From: an uncultured Bacteroidota bacterium
GTDB taxonomy: Bacteria; Bacteroidota; Bacteroidia; Bacteroidales; FEN-979
Direction of reading: 5' to 3'
Assembly (NCBI GenBank): GCA_937900965.1
Contig: CALCGJ010000145.1
Coordinates: 1 to 36,593 of the forward strand
Length of the DNA: 36,593 nt
Below are positions 7,350 through 15,574 of this stretch, in pieces. The notes below the pieces were generated by a model, which worked only from the letters and a program-made list of their open reading frames with translations, was not told the DNA's origin and did no database searches. The number at the start of each line of letters is the position of its first letter. Position 1 is the first letter of the stretch. The translations under genes were made by a program, and so were the position numbers.

Positions 7350-7370
7350 CAAATGTAACATATCCTTCGT
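7350..7370 (-). promoter_or_regulatory. Promoter element of efflux copy 1
   Basis: On the minus strand this region begins ACGAAGGATATG and ends TACATTTG. It differs from the copy 2 element by one inserted base and one substitution. The conservation beyond the 8-bp -7 box suggests either a recent duplication that included the promoter or a shared regulatory site. Confidence 0.55.
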
Positions 7371-7419
7371 CAATTCGCAGGAAACAACCGGCCAGTTTAT
7401 CTCAGATCGTAAAAAGGAC

Positions 7420-7450
7420 TTGACTTTCGGGTAAAATTGGATTAACTTTG
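7420..7450 (+). promoter_or_regulatory. Promoter for queA-ispD
   Basis: TTG at 7420-7422 and TAACTTTG at 7443-7450 are separated by 20 bp, a good Bacteroidota -33/-7 pair. The queA ATG follows 27 bp after the -7 box. Confidence 0.6.
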
Positions 7451-7477
7451 CATCCCCCAATCACAGGCTAAATACAT

Positions 7478-8527
7478 ATGAAGCTCTCACACTTTCGCTT
7501 TCATCTGCCCCAGGAACTAATCGCTAACGACCCCCCAAAGCAGAGAGATGAAGTGCCAATGATGGTTTTGAACAGAAAAACCAAAACCATTGAACATAAA
7601 CACTTCAAAGACATCCTGTCATATTTTGGTGACGGAGATGTTTTTATCCTTAACAATACCAAGGTTTTTCCTGCCCGGCTTTTAGGAGAGAAGGAAAAAA
7701 CAGGCGCCAAGATTGAAGTCTTCCTGCTTCGTGAATTGAACCGTGAATCCCGGCTCTGGGATGTATTGGTCGATCCGGCACGCAAGATACGCATTGGCAA
7801 CAAACTCTACTTTGGAGAAGATGACTCCCTTGTAGCGGAAGTGATCGACAACACCACTTCACGGGGCCGAACCATCCGGTTTCTCTTTGATGGATCTTAC
7901 GAAGAATTCAAAAGGACCATACAACGATTGGGTCAAACTCCATTACCTAAGATCCATAACCGACCTGTTACTGAGGAGGATGAATTTCGATATCAGACCA
8001 TTTACGCTAAACATGAGGGAGCTGTTGCAGCTCCTACTGCAGGGTTGCACTTTAGCCGTGAGATCATGAAACGGCTGGAACTTAAAGGAGTTAGCTTTCC
8101 TGAGGTCACGCTTCATGTCGGTCTTGGCAACTTTCGTTCCATTGATGTAGAAGATCTCACCAAACATAAGATGGATAGTGAGGAGATCATCATCGAGCCC
8201 GAAACTGCAGAGATCGTCAACCGGGCAAAAGCAAACAAAAAGAATGTTGTTGCTGTTGGAACAACAACCATGAAAGCGATCGAATCGTCTGTAGCTATCT
8301 CCAACATGTTAAAGCCATATCGAGGGTGGACTAACAGGTTTATCTTTCCACCCTATGAATTCAGTATCGCAAACGCTATGGTTAGCAATTTCCATATGCC
8401 TCAGTCTCCGATGATGATGCTTGTTGCAGCTTTTGCGGGGTATGATTTCCTTATGGAAGCTTACCAGGAAGCTATCAAAAAGAAGTACAAGTTTTTTACG
8501 TATGGCTACCCGATGTTGATCATTTGA
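7478..8527 (+). CDS. queA: S-adenosylmethionine:tRNA ribosyltransferase-isomerase
   Basis: QueA transfers and isomerises the ribosyl group of S-adenosylmethionine onto 7-aminomethyl-7-deazaguanine in tRNA, giving epoxyqueuosine at the wobble position of GUN anticodons. The 349-residue length fits the family. Diagnostic segments include the N-terminal [35 protein letters not shown], the AAPTAGLHF motif near residue 185, and [12 protein letters not shown] followed by [11 protein letters not shown]. The stop codon shares one base (TGATG) with the start of ispD, so the two are translationally coupled and transcribed from the promoter at 7420-7450. No other queuosine gene is in the window. Confidence 0.97.
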   Translation: MKLSHFRFHLPQELIANDPPKQRDEVPMMVLNRKTKTIEHKHFKDILSYFGDGDVFILNNTKVFPARLLGEKEKTGAKIEVFLLRELNRESRLWDVLVDPARKIRIGNKLYFGEDDSLVAEVIDNTTSRGRTIRFLFDGSYEEFKRTIQRLGQTPLPKIHNRPVTEEDEFRYQTIYAKHEGAVAAPTAGLHFSREIMKRLELKGVSFPEVTLHVGLGNFRSIDVEDLTKHKMDSEEIIIEPETAEIVNRAKANKKNVVAVGTTTMKAIESSVAISNMLKPYRGWTNRFIFPPYEFSIANAMVSNFHMPQSPMMMLVAAFAGYDFLMEAYQEAIKKKYKFFTYGYPMLII

Positions 8528-9195
8528 TGAAAGCAGCAATCATCGTTGCTGGTGGGTCTGGCACCCGCATGAATTCCCCGACACCAAAACAGTTTCTCCC
8601 ATTACAGGGAATCCCTGTGTTAATGCATTCACTTACATCATTTTACCGGTTTGACCCATCAATTCGGTTACTACTTGCATTACCGGAGCATCTGTTTGAT
8701 GCCTGGCAGGAATTGCAAAATAAGTATGGGACATCCATTCCCCATAAACTGATCCCAGGCGGTGAGACCCGGTTTCATTCTGTATACAATTGCTTGCAGC
8801 ATCTGGACAAGGAGGAATTGGTTGCTATCCACGACGGAGCCCGGCCTCTTCTTTCGCAGGATCTGATTCATCGTCTGTATACAACAGCAGAAAACGAGGG
8901 AAGTGCTGTTCCTGTTGTCCCTGTCGACGAATCCATGCGAGTGCTGGAAAGATCCTCAAACAAACCGGTTGACAGATCCCTTTTCCGGATTGTTCAAACG
9001 CCCCAGGTTTTCCTGACCTCCCTGCTTCAGCAAGCCTACTCGCAACCCTACAGCCCTTTTTTTACTGATGATGCCACCGTGTTTGAATCTATCGGGAAAC
9101 CGATCCACCTGGTGGAAGGTGATCCGGCCAACATCAAAATCACACACCCTGTTGACCTCATGATTGCAGAAGCCCTGTTAAGTGCCGGCATCTAA
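8527..9195 (+). CDS. ispD: 2-C-methyl-D-erythritol 4-phosphate cytidylyltransferase
   Basis: IspD activates methylerythritol phosphate with CTP in the non-mevalonate isoprenoid pathway. The 222-residue protein shows the nucleotide-binding signature IIVAGGSGTRMNSPTPKQFL at the N-terminus, then VAIHDGARPLLS, RIVQTPQVF and FTDDATVFE, all diagnostic for the family. The start is the ATG at 8527 that shares its A with the queA TGA stop; the TTG one codon earlier is not needed. No ispF is fused or adjacent. The gene ends only 4 bp before the end of a convergent glycosyltransferase gene, with no terminator between them. Confidence 0.96.
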   Translation: MKAAIIVAGGSGTRMNSPTPKQFLPLQGIPVLMHSLTSFYRFDPSIRLLLALPEHLFDAWQELQNKYGTSIPHKLIPGGETRFHSVYNCLQHLDKEELVAIHDGARPLLSQDLIHRLYTTAENEGSAVPVVPVDESMRVLERSSNKPVDRSLFRIVQTPQVFLTSLLQQAYSQPYSPFFTDDATVFESIGKPIHLVEGDPANIKITHPVDLMIAEALLSAGI

Positions 9196-9199
9196 CAGC

Positions 9200-10348
9200 T
9201 TATACCTTCCTCCCCTTCCATTTAACCGGAATCAGAAAAGCCAACGGACCGGAAACAGTAACATACATTACCTGAAATATTTGTGCAGGGATATACCATA
9301 CCCAGAGTTGTTGTTTCCCGAAAAACCGGGCCATGGAAAACAGGAGTGGAAGGTCAACAAGAATCTTGAAACACATAAACGAAACAGCCAGGTAAAGGTA
9401 AAGAGGAGAGATAAATCCCAGGAAGAAACAGGCGAAAATCATCGCAGGGAAAAGGTAGCTGACAGCGCCTGTAAAAAGAACGGTTACATCGCGATACCCC
9501 CTGCTTTTTGAAATCCAGCGAAGCCGCTGCTGAAAAAATAATCCGGGATTTTTTTCTGCCATCGTAGTAACAATGGCTCTTCGGTCATCCAGAAAGCGTA
9601 TTGAATGTCCTCCGTATTTTTGCCTGATTTTCCAGAGCAGAAACTGATCATCGCCGGAGGGAAACTGCTCATTTCCTTCAAATCCTCCAACTTCCTGGAA
9701 TACCTCCTTCTCATAGAAAAGATTTGCCCCGTTGCACATCACCGGATAACCAATGTTGGCAAACCCTGCCGTTATGCCCATTATACCAAGAAACTCAAGG
9801 GTTTGCATTTTCTGGAAAAGACTTTTCTCCTCAGAAAACATGACTGGTCCCAGGATCATCTTTGCCCCGGTTTTACAGTAATAATGTACCATAGAAGAGA
9901 TCCAGCCAGGATCGTGCAGCGTATCGGCATCAGTTGTCAGGATGATCGTACCGGAAGCCTTATCGATCGCTCTTTTCAGCGCATTTTTTTTACCGACATC
10001 CTGACTCCTCCCCTCATCACCTTTGATGACGATACACGACAGTTGACCGTGGGATTGAACGAAATTGCCTATCACCTCCAGGGTTCTGTCATCAGAAAAG
10101 TCATCACTGATCAACACTTCGAATTTTTCGGGATGATAATCCTGTAAAAGCAATGAGTTCAGGCATTGCATGATCCTTGTCTCCTCATTTCGTGCCGGAA
10201 CGATAACAGACACAAAGGGGTCTGGCTTTCCGGACCTGGAAGTTTTTCCAACAGGTATTGATAATCCTGTAAGAGCTGCCAGCAATATGACGCAATATAG
10301 AAATGCCAACAACATCATTACCCCTCCGATGATCGCCACTGAGATCAT
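9200..10348 (-). CDS. Membrane-anchored family 2 glycosyltransferase
   Basis: The 382-residue protein has one N-terminal membrane helix (about residues 5-30), a cytoplasmic GT-A catalytic domain and about three C-terminal helices from residue 288 onward. The catalytic signature is complete: VSVIVPARNEE at the nucleotide-binding strand, metal-binding DAD at 140-142, the acid/base region SGDDQF at 231-236, and QQRLRW at 273-278, matching the processive-type QxxRW box. These features resemble enzymes that make glycolipids or surface polysaccharides at the inner membrane from nucleotide sugars. The start overlaps by 4 bp (ATGA) the end of the upstream flippase-like gene, so the pair is an operon. 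The sugar and acceptor are unknown. Confidence 0.88.
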   Translation of the reverse strand: MISVAIIGGVMMLLAFLYCVILLAALTGLSIPVGKTSRSGKPDPFVSVIVPARNEETRIMQCLNSLLLQDYHPEKFEVLISDDFSDDRTLEVIGNFVQSHGQLSCIVIKGDEGRSQDVGKKNALKRAIDKASGTIILTTDADTLHDPGWISSMVHYYCKTGAKMILGPVMFSEEKSLFQKMQTLEFLGIMGITAGFANIGYPVMCNGANLFYEKEVFQEVGGFEGNEQFPSGDDQFLLWKIRQKYGGHSIRFLDDRRAIVTTMAEKNPGLFFQQRLRWISKSRGYRDVTVLFTGAVSYLFPAMIFACFFLGFISPLYLYLAVSFMCFKILVDLPLLFSMARFFGKQQLWVWYIPAQIFQVMYVTVSGPLAFLIPVKWKGRKV

Positions 10349-11382
10349 GCCCTGGTATTTTTTACCGATTTTCTGAAGAACTTCAGTCTGAAGACAAAAA
10401 CACCTCCTGCCAGTGCCGGAAAACCCAGGTTAATAGCCCAAAGTAGTGTTGATGCTGCCAGAATACCAAAGTTGATAACTTCAGATGATCCATTATGGCC
10501 GGAGTAATAGATTCCGAAAAAATAGAGTGCAACCGATCCCCTGATCCCCAATTCTGTAAGAGCGATCGTTGGTATGACTGCCATCACAAAATAGATCAGG
10601 GAGATCAGCATCATGGCATCCGGATACGAAATAGGTACCGCGAAGATCCGCAGTAAAATAAAAAACTGGAAGGAGAAAATCAGGTACCTGAGGAGGCTGT
10701 AGAGCAACACCCGGATAAGTTCCCGGTTATGATAAAAAGAAAAGATCCAAAAGAATTTCCGGACCTTTTTCAATCGGTTCCGTAGTATCTTCTCTTTGAG
10801 GGTTGACAGAAATGAGACGTTGAGGTATAATCCCAGGATCAGGATGTTAAAGCCAACCACCATGGTCATCAGGGTATAGTAGAGGTACCCGCTGTAATCC
10901 CAGTACTGTGTCAGAAAGGTTGGGATAAAAGCCAGGAGAGCCGCACTCCCTGTGAAGATGGTAATCAGAAGTTGACTCATGCTACCCAGGATAGTCACAA
11001 GGATTCCTTCAACTCTGCTTGCCGTGTTGAGGATGAATACACGACCGAAATACTCCCCTATGCGGTTAGGAGTGAATGAACTGACAGTGAGCCCGGTCAG
11101 TACAGCCTGATAGGATTTCCAGAAGCCGATTCGTTCGATCCTGGCCATCAGATATCTCCATTTAATTGCTTCAATAGCCCAGTTGATGAACATCAGAAGG
11201 ACCACCAGTACCATCAACAAGATAACATAGGGGTTCTGGAAATCTTTTCCGAGAGTCTCCAGAATATGGGGTAAATTTTTCCTGTAGAAGACCTGGTCGA
11301 ATATGAACCCATAGGCAAGAACCAGGATGATTACCTGGATCACTTTGTTGTAAGTTTTACCTATTTTTGTTCTGTTAATCAT
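10345..11382 (-). CDS. Lysylphosphatidylglycerol-synthase-TM / flippase-like membrane protein
   Basis: A 345-residue polytopic protein with about eight hydrophobic helices, matching the LPG_synthase_TM (AglD/MprF-N-terminal, UPF0104) family. The characteristic segment with [14 protein letters not shown] lies near residues 106-119, and the second conserved region [17 protein letters not shown] near residue 270. The MprF membrane domain flips aminoacylated lipids; stand-alone members are often next to glycosyltransferases and thought to handle lipid-linked sugars. The coupled downstream GT2 fits a role in glycolipid or envelope polysaccharide assembly. The catalytic lysyltransferase domain of MprF is absent. 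The start codon lies 8 bp from the divergent ruvC start. Confidence 0.82.
   Translation of the reverse strand: MINRTKIGKTYNKVIQVIILVLAYGFIFDQVFYRKNLPHILETLGKDFQNPYVILLMVLVVLLMFINWAIEAIKWRYLMARIERIGFWKSYQAVLTGLTVSSFTPNRIGEYFGRVFILNTASRVEGILVTILGSMSQLLITIFTGSAALLAFIPTFLTQYWDYSGYLYYTLMTMVVGFNILILGLYLNVSFLSTLKEKILRNRLKKVRKFFWIFSFYHNRELIRVLLYSLLRYLIFSFQFFILLRIFAVPISYPDAMMLISLIYFVMAVIPTIALTELGIRGSVALYFFGIYYSGHNGSSEVINFGILAASTLLWAINLGFPALAGGVFVFRLKFFRKSVKNTRA
11362..11369 (+). promoter_or_regulatory. -7 promoter element for ruvC, inside the divergent gene
   Basis: TATTTTTG matches TAnnTTTG and lies 21 bp before the ruvC TTG start. It falls within the first codons of the divergent membrane-protein gene. 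No clear -33 was found. Confidence 0.4.
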
Positions 11383-11390
11383 ACTTTAAG

Positions 11391-11942
11391 TTGACTGGCG
11401 AACGAATCATATTGGGTATTGATCCCGGCACCAATATCATGGGATTTGGTCTTATTTCCGTTTACGGGAACAACTTGAAACTGGTTTCACTTGGAATTTT
11501 AAAATTAGTGAAAACCGATGATCATCCACTCAAGTTGAAACATATTTTTGAAAAAACAATCGCCCTGATCGATGAATTCAAGCCTGATGAACTGGCAATT
11601 GAAGCCCCTTATTTTGGTAAAAATGTCCAGTCGATGCTGAAGCTGGGCCGTGCCCAGGGTGTAGCAATGGCTGCCGCATTATCCCGTTCCATCCCAATTT
11701 TTGAGTATTCTCCCCGTAAGATAAAGCAGTCCATCACCGGCAAAGGAAACGCCTCTAAAGAGCAGGTTGCTGCCATGCTTCTTCATATGTTATCAATGGA
11801 AGAGACTCCTAAGCACCTGGATGCCACCGATGGCCTCGCTGTAGCTGTATGCCATTACTTTCAAAAAGGAAAAACAGGAACAGAAAAGAAATTTACAGGC
11901 TGGAAAAGTTACCTTTCGGCGAATCCGGATAGGGTTGGGTGA
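11391..11942 (+). CDS. ruvC: Holliday junction resolvase RuvC
   Basis: RuvC is the dimeric endonuclease that resolves Holliday junctions with RuvAB. The 183-residue protein retains the four acidic catalytic residues: Asp11 in LGIDPGTN, Glu71 in [10 protein letters not shown], and Asp144 and Asp147 in HLDATDGLA. These correspond to E. coli D7, E66, D138 and D141. The start is a TTG at 11391; an in-frame TAA 13 bp upstream leaves no ATG or GTG option that keeps the catalytic core. The divergent membrane-protein gene starts 8 bp away, so each promoter must lie inside the other gene. The 3' end is 2 bp from the end of the convergent arginase-fold gene. ruvA and ruvB are not in the window. Confidence 0.95.
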   Translation: MTGERIILGIDPGTNIMGFGLISVYGNNLKLVSLGILKLVKTDDHPLKLKHIFEKTIALIDEFKPDELAIEAPYFGKNVQSMLKLGRAQGVAMAAALSRSIPIFEYSPRKIKQSITGKGNASKEQVAAMLLHMLSMEETPKHLDATDGLAVAVCHYFQKGKTGTEKKFTGWKSYLSANPDRVG

Positions 11943-11944
11943 GG

Positions 11945-13117
11945 TCACATCAACTTCTGATACACCATCCACCAGCGGTCGGGAATCTCTTCGTGGGTAG
12001 CCTGCTGATAATCCTTGTATGAACAGGGCACAAGATAATGCCGTTCGTATTTAGCCCGCTGGTCGGCGGGTAAAGGGATCTCCATCCACCAGCGATCAGT
12101 CTTCTTGCTCTTGTAAAATGTGATATTCTGCTGATGGTCACTGACAGTAACATGGTATTTTAAGTAATCTTCTTCATTCCTGAATGGAAAATCGTGAGGA
12201 CGACTGTAAAATCCCTCCATGAAATACCAGATCATCTGGGCTATCAGATGTGCCGTTTGTCCATCATGATCAAACTTTGGATTGTATTCGTAGAACCCAA
12301 TGGATGATAGCTTATCGCTGAGTCCGGCATACCGAACGATCTGACACGCTTCTTCACCATAAAAGCCATTTGGTGTTGTGTTGCGATTCCCGGGAGCGTC
12401 TGAATTTCTGACCGAAGAAATATCAAAACTCAACACATCTGCATTTCTTACAATGGGTTCAACCTCTTCCAGGTCTGCTCTTACAATGCCCAATCTGTAA
12501 GTGTCAAAGAAAAGGTTATTCATCAGCTTCAAGGCCTCCTGATCGATGAAGTAGGTCTGGAAGCCAATATTGGCGTAATTGAAAAGATAGTTTGGTTGAT
12601 GCAGGATAATGCTGCTTAACCAGGATTGTGAGCTGAGTTCACCTTCCGACTTACCCAGGTCAAACATATTATCAATACTAACGATATTGATGATCTGGCC
12701 GAGGCTCTGGTATGCCTGGTAGTTGGCATACGTGAGATCCTGGCTCCCTCCCAGAATGACAGGGATGATATTGGCATTCAGCAACTCTGTAACAGTAGAT
12801 GTAAGCGCAAAATAGGTATCCTTTACCGTATTCCCCCGTTTCAGATTTCCAAGGTCAATCAGCCGGGGATTGAATGTACCCGGGTAGAGCTTGTAAAGGT
12901 ATTTTCTAATAAAATCGGGGCCCTGCCCACAACCTTCATTTTCCACCGCATTGCGGTCCTCTGTTACCCCAATAAGTGCCATGTCAGCCTGTGCGAACTC
13001 AGGAAATGTACCGTCTTCCGTAAATAAACGAACCAGGTCACCGATTCGGCGATGGTCCTCTTCTTCCTCCGTGGGAAGAATTTCGTTTAGATCAATAGGG
13101 TCAAAAAACTCTTCCAT
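11945..13117 (-). CDS. Arginase/formimidoylglutamase-fold protein with altered metal site
   Basis: The 390-residue protein aligns with the ureohydrolase (arginase, agmatinase, formimidoylglutamase) superfamily. The three signature regions are in the expected order: ILGGSQDLTYA (residues 121-131, in place of GGDHS), VSIDNMFDLG (146-155, in place of DxHxD), and SFDISSVRNSDAPG (230-243, in place of SxDxDxxDP). Two metal-binding histidines appear replaced by Gln and Met and one aspartate by Ser, so the two-manganese site is unlikely to be normal. The long C-terminal region, DRWWMEIP and EIPDRWW, is typical of the Bacteroidota version usually annotated as formimidoylglutamase. No histidine-degradation genes are nearby. 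It follows topA by 21 bp and is probably co-transcribed with it. Confidence 0.82.
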   Translation of the reverse strand: MEEFFDPIDLNEILPTEEEEDHRRIGDLVRLFTEDGTFPEFAQADMALIGVTEDRNAVENEGCGQGPDFIRKYLYKLYPGTFNPRLIDLGNLKRGNTVKDTYFALTSTVTELLNANIIPVILGGSQDLTYANYQAYQSLGQIINIVSIDNMFDLGKSEGELSSQSWLSSIILHQPNYLFNYANIGFQTYFIDQEALKLMNNLFFDTYRLGIVRADLEEVEPIVRNADVLSFDISSVRNSDAPGNRNTTPNGFYGEEACQIVRYAGLSDKLSSIGFYEYNPKFDHDGQTAHLIAQMIWYFMEGFYSRPHDFPFRNEEDYLKYHVTVSDHQQNITFYKSKKTDRWWMEIPLPADQRAKYERHYLVPCSYKDYQQATHEEIPDRWWMVYQKLM

Positions 13118-13138
13118 GGGTCAATCCTGTTTTTGTCT

Positions 13139-15460
13139 TTATTTTGACTTACGTGATTTACTTGACTTGGTTGGCTTAGTGTCAGTAACGATTTTCCGGC
13201 AATCCTCATAGGTCAACTCTTCAGCTGCCTTCTCTTTCGGGATCTTGAAATTCAGCTTGTTGAAAGAGATATACGGTCCATATTTTCCTCTCAGAATCTT
13301 AAGGCCGGCATCCTCTGAAAATTCCCGGATTGTTTTCTCCTGATCCAGTTTTTTCTTCTCTAACATGATCTCAGATGCCCGTTCAAGTGTAATTGTAAGC
13401 GGATCATCCGTCTTCGCCAGGGAGAAAAACTGGGCATGATGTTTTATATAGGGTCCAAACCTGCCGGCAGCAACAACTACATCATCATTATCTATAGTCC
13501 CTAAAGTACGGGGAAGTTTGAATAGCTCCAGCGATTCCTCAAGGGTAATTGACTCTATACTCTGTCCCTTCTTCAGGGCAGCAAACCTCGGCTTGTTCTC
13601 CATGTCGGCATCTCCCATCTGAACCATGGGACCGTACCTGCCGATTTTAACAAAAATGTTTAGTCCTGTTTTTGGATCCGTACCCAATAGTTTCTCACCA
13701 CTAACCTTCTTGGTTCCTTCAAGTGTCTTGGCTATCTGGTTATGGAACGGACTATAGAACTCCTTGATCATGGAATTCCATACAAGCTTCCCTTCAGCGA
13801 TTTCATCAAACTCACCTTCCACCGTTGCGGTGAAATTATAATCCATGATGTTCATGAAATGATCCATCAAAAACTGGGTGACCAAGATCCCAATATCAGT
13901 AGGAAACAGTTTTTGCTTTTCCGATCCAACTTTCTCCCCTTTCTCTTCTGAAACGATCGTGCCGTTGTGCAGTGTAAGTAACTGAAAAGCCCTGTTAATC
14001 CCGGGCCGGTCTTCCTTGATTACATAATCCCTGCGCTGGATTGTTGAAATCGTTGGGGCATAGGTGGATGGTCGTCCAATCCCAAGCTCTTCCATCTTCT
14101 TGACCAGCATCGCTTCGGTATACCTGGGAGGTGGTTGAGTGAACTTCTGCTGAGCCTGTATCTGATTCATCCCCAGAGAGTCTCCTCTCTTGATGGGTGG
14201 AAGGATCCGCTCTTCCCCGTTGCTCGGTTCCTCATCAGTCGACTCCATATAGAGCTTCAGGAATCCGTCAAATTTGATCAACTCCCCTTTGGCTACAAAC
14301 TTCTCTTTGGTTGTGGAGATACCAATAGTTACTGTGGTTTTTTCAAGTAATGCGTCAGCCATCTGGGAGGCAACGGCTCGTTTCCAGATAAGTTCATACA
14401 ACCTGTTGTGAGACCTGTCCCCATCAACGGTTTTGGCATTCATGTATGTAGGCCGGATGGCTTCGTGAGCCTCCTGGGCTCCTTTCGTCTTCGTTGTGTA
14501 TTTGCGGGTCTTCACATATTCGGCACCGAAAGAGTCGGTGATCTCCTGCTTTGCCATCCCAATCGCAAGATTGGATAGATTCAGCGAGTCGGTACGCATG
14601 TAAGTGATCTTACCCGATTCATAGAGATCCTGAGCTACCCGCATGGTGTTGGCAACCGAAAATCCAAGCTTACGGGATGCTTCCTGCTGCAGAGTGGAGG
14701 TTGTAAATGGGGGTGCCGGAGATTTTTTCGCCGGTTTTTTCTCAATCTCATTCACTGCAAACTCAGCGCCGTTGCATTTCTGCAGAAAGGCTTCAGCCTC
14801 TTCCAGGGTGCTGAACCGTTTTGTCAGTTCTGCCTGGATAGCAACTGGTTTATCTCCATTGCTGACAATAAAATCGCCGACAATGCGGAAGGAGAAGAGA
14901 GTCTGAAAGTTCCTGATCTCCACCTCCCGCTCAGCAATCAGGCGAACAGCTACAGATTGAACCCGGCCTGCGGACAGAGAGGGTTTAATTTTTTTCCAGA
15001 GGAGAGGAGAGAGCTCGAAGCCAACCAACCGATCAAGTACACGACGGGCTTGCTGAGCATTAACAAGATCGCGGTCAATGCCCCTGGGGTGATTGATGGC
15101 CTCCAGAATAGCATGCTTGGTGATCTCATGGAAGACAATTCTGCGGGTTTTTGACTCATCGATATTTAATGCCTCTATAAGGTGTGCAGCAATAGCCTCA
15201 CCTTCGCGGTCTTCATCAGAAGCCAACCATACAGTTTCGGCTGCACCAGCAAGCTTCTTCAATTCGGCAACAATTTTTTTCTTATCCGGCGAGATAATAT
15301 ATTTAGGGATAAATCCCTGATCGATATCCACACCAAGATCTTTCTTGGATAAATCCATGATATGTCCGAAACAGGATTTAACCTGATATTCCTTCCCCAA
15401 AAACCCTTCTATCGTTTTAGCTTTGGCTGGGGACTCAACAATTACAAGGTTCTTCGTCAT
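13139..15460 (-). CDS. topA: DNA topoisomerase I (type IA)
   Basis: TopA relaxes negative supercoils by single-strand passage through a phosphotyrosine intermediate. With the ATG at 15460 the protein has 773 residues and begins MTKNLVIVESPAKAKT, the standard N-terminus. The in-frame ATG at 15496 would fall inside the -7 promoter element. The Toprim acidic cluster DEDREGEA lies near residues 82-89, LSAGRVQSVAVRLI near 162, and the catalytic tyrosine in KITYMRTDS at about residue 287. The C-terminus has three GRYGP/GRFGP/GKYGP topoisomerase C-terminal repeats instead of four-cysteine zinc fingers, as in other Bacteroidota, and a basic SKSSKSRKSK-like tail. The arginase-fold gene follows closely. 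Confidence 0.97.
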   Translation of the reverse strand: MTKNLVIVESPAKAKTIEGFLGKEYQVKSCFGHIMDLSKKDLGVDIDQGFIPKYIISPDKKKIVAELKKLAGAAETVWLASDEDREGEAIAAHLIEALNIDESKTRRIVFHEITKHAILEAINHPRGIDRDLVNAQQARRVLDRLVGFELSPLLWKKIKPSLSAGRVQSVAVRLIAEREVEIRNFQTLFSFRIVGDFIVSNGDKPVAIQAELTKRFSTLEEAEAFLQKCNGAEFAVNEIEKKPAKKSPAPPFTTSTLQQEASRKLGFSVANTMRVAQDLYESGKITYMRTDSLNLSNLAIGMAKQEITDSFGAEYVKTRKYTTKTKGAQEAHEAIRPTYMNAKTVDGDRSHNRLYELIWKRAVASQMADALLEKTTVTIGISTTKEKFVAKGELIKFDGFLKLYMESTDEEPSNGEERILPPIKRGDSLGMNQIQAQQKFTQPPPRYTEAMLVKKMEELGIGRPSTYAPTISTIQRRDYVIKEDRPGINRAFQLLTLHNGTIVSEEKGEKVGSEKQKLFPTDIGILVTQFLMDHFMNIMDYNFTATVEGEFDEIAEGKLVWNSMIKEFYSPFHNQIAKTLEGTKKVSGEKLLGTDPKTGLNIFVKIGRYGPMVQMGDADMENKPRFAALKKGQSIESITLEESLELFKLPRTLGTIDNDDVVVAAGRFGPYIKHHAQFFSLAKTDDPLTITLERASEIMLEKKKLDQEKTIREFSEDAGLKILRGKYGPYISFNKLNFKIPKEKAAEELTYEDCRKIVTDTKPTKSSKSRKSK

Positions 15461-15493
15461 TTTACTATCTATATTGAATCCAAAATCCGGGTA

Positions 15494-15501
15494 CAAAAGT
15501 A
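15494..15501 (-). promoter_or_regulatory. -7 promoter element for topA
   Basis: TACTTTTG on the minus strand, 33 bp before the topA ATG. It is divergent from the miaB -7 box only 19 bp away, so the two core promoters overlap and may compete. Confidence 0.55.
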
Positions 15502-15520
15502 AGACAATAAAGTTAATACC

Positions 15521-15528
15521 TACCTTTG
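15521..15528 (+). promoter_or_regulatory. -7 promoter element for miaB
   Basis: TACCTTTG, an exact TAnnTTTG match, 46 bp before the miaB start and back to back with the topA promoter. Confidence 0.55.
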
Positions 15529-15574
15529 CATCCGTTTTTTAGCATTAATCGGTCTCAGGGGCAAAAGGTTATAT

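Noticed and set aside
9605-10147. 180-codon plus-strand frame over the glycosyltransferase
   Set aside because: Antisense to conserved GT2 motifs on the minus strand; no recognisable protein features.
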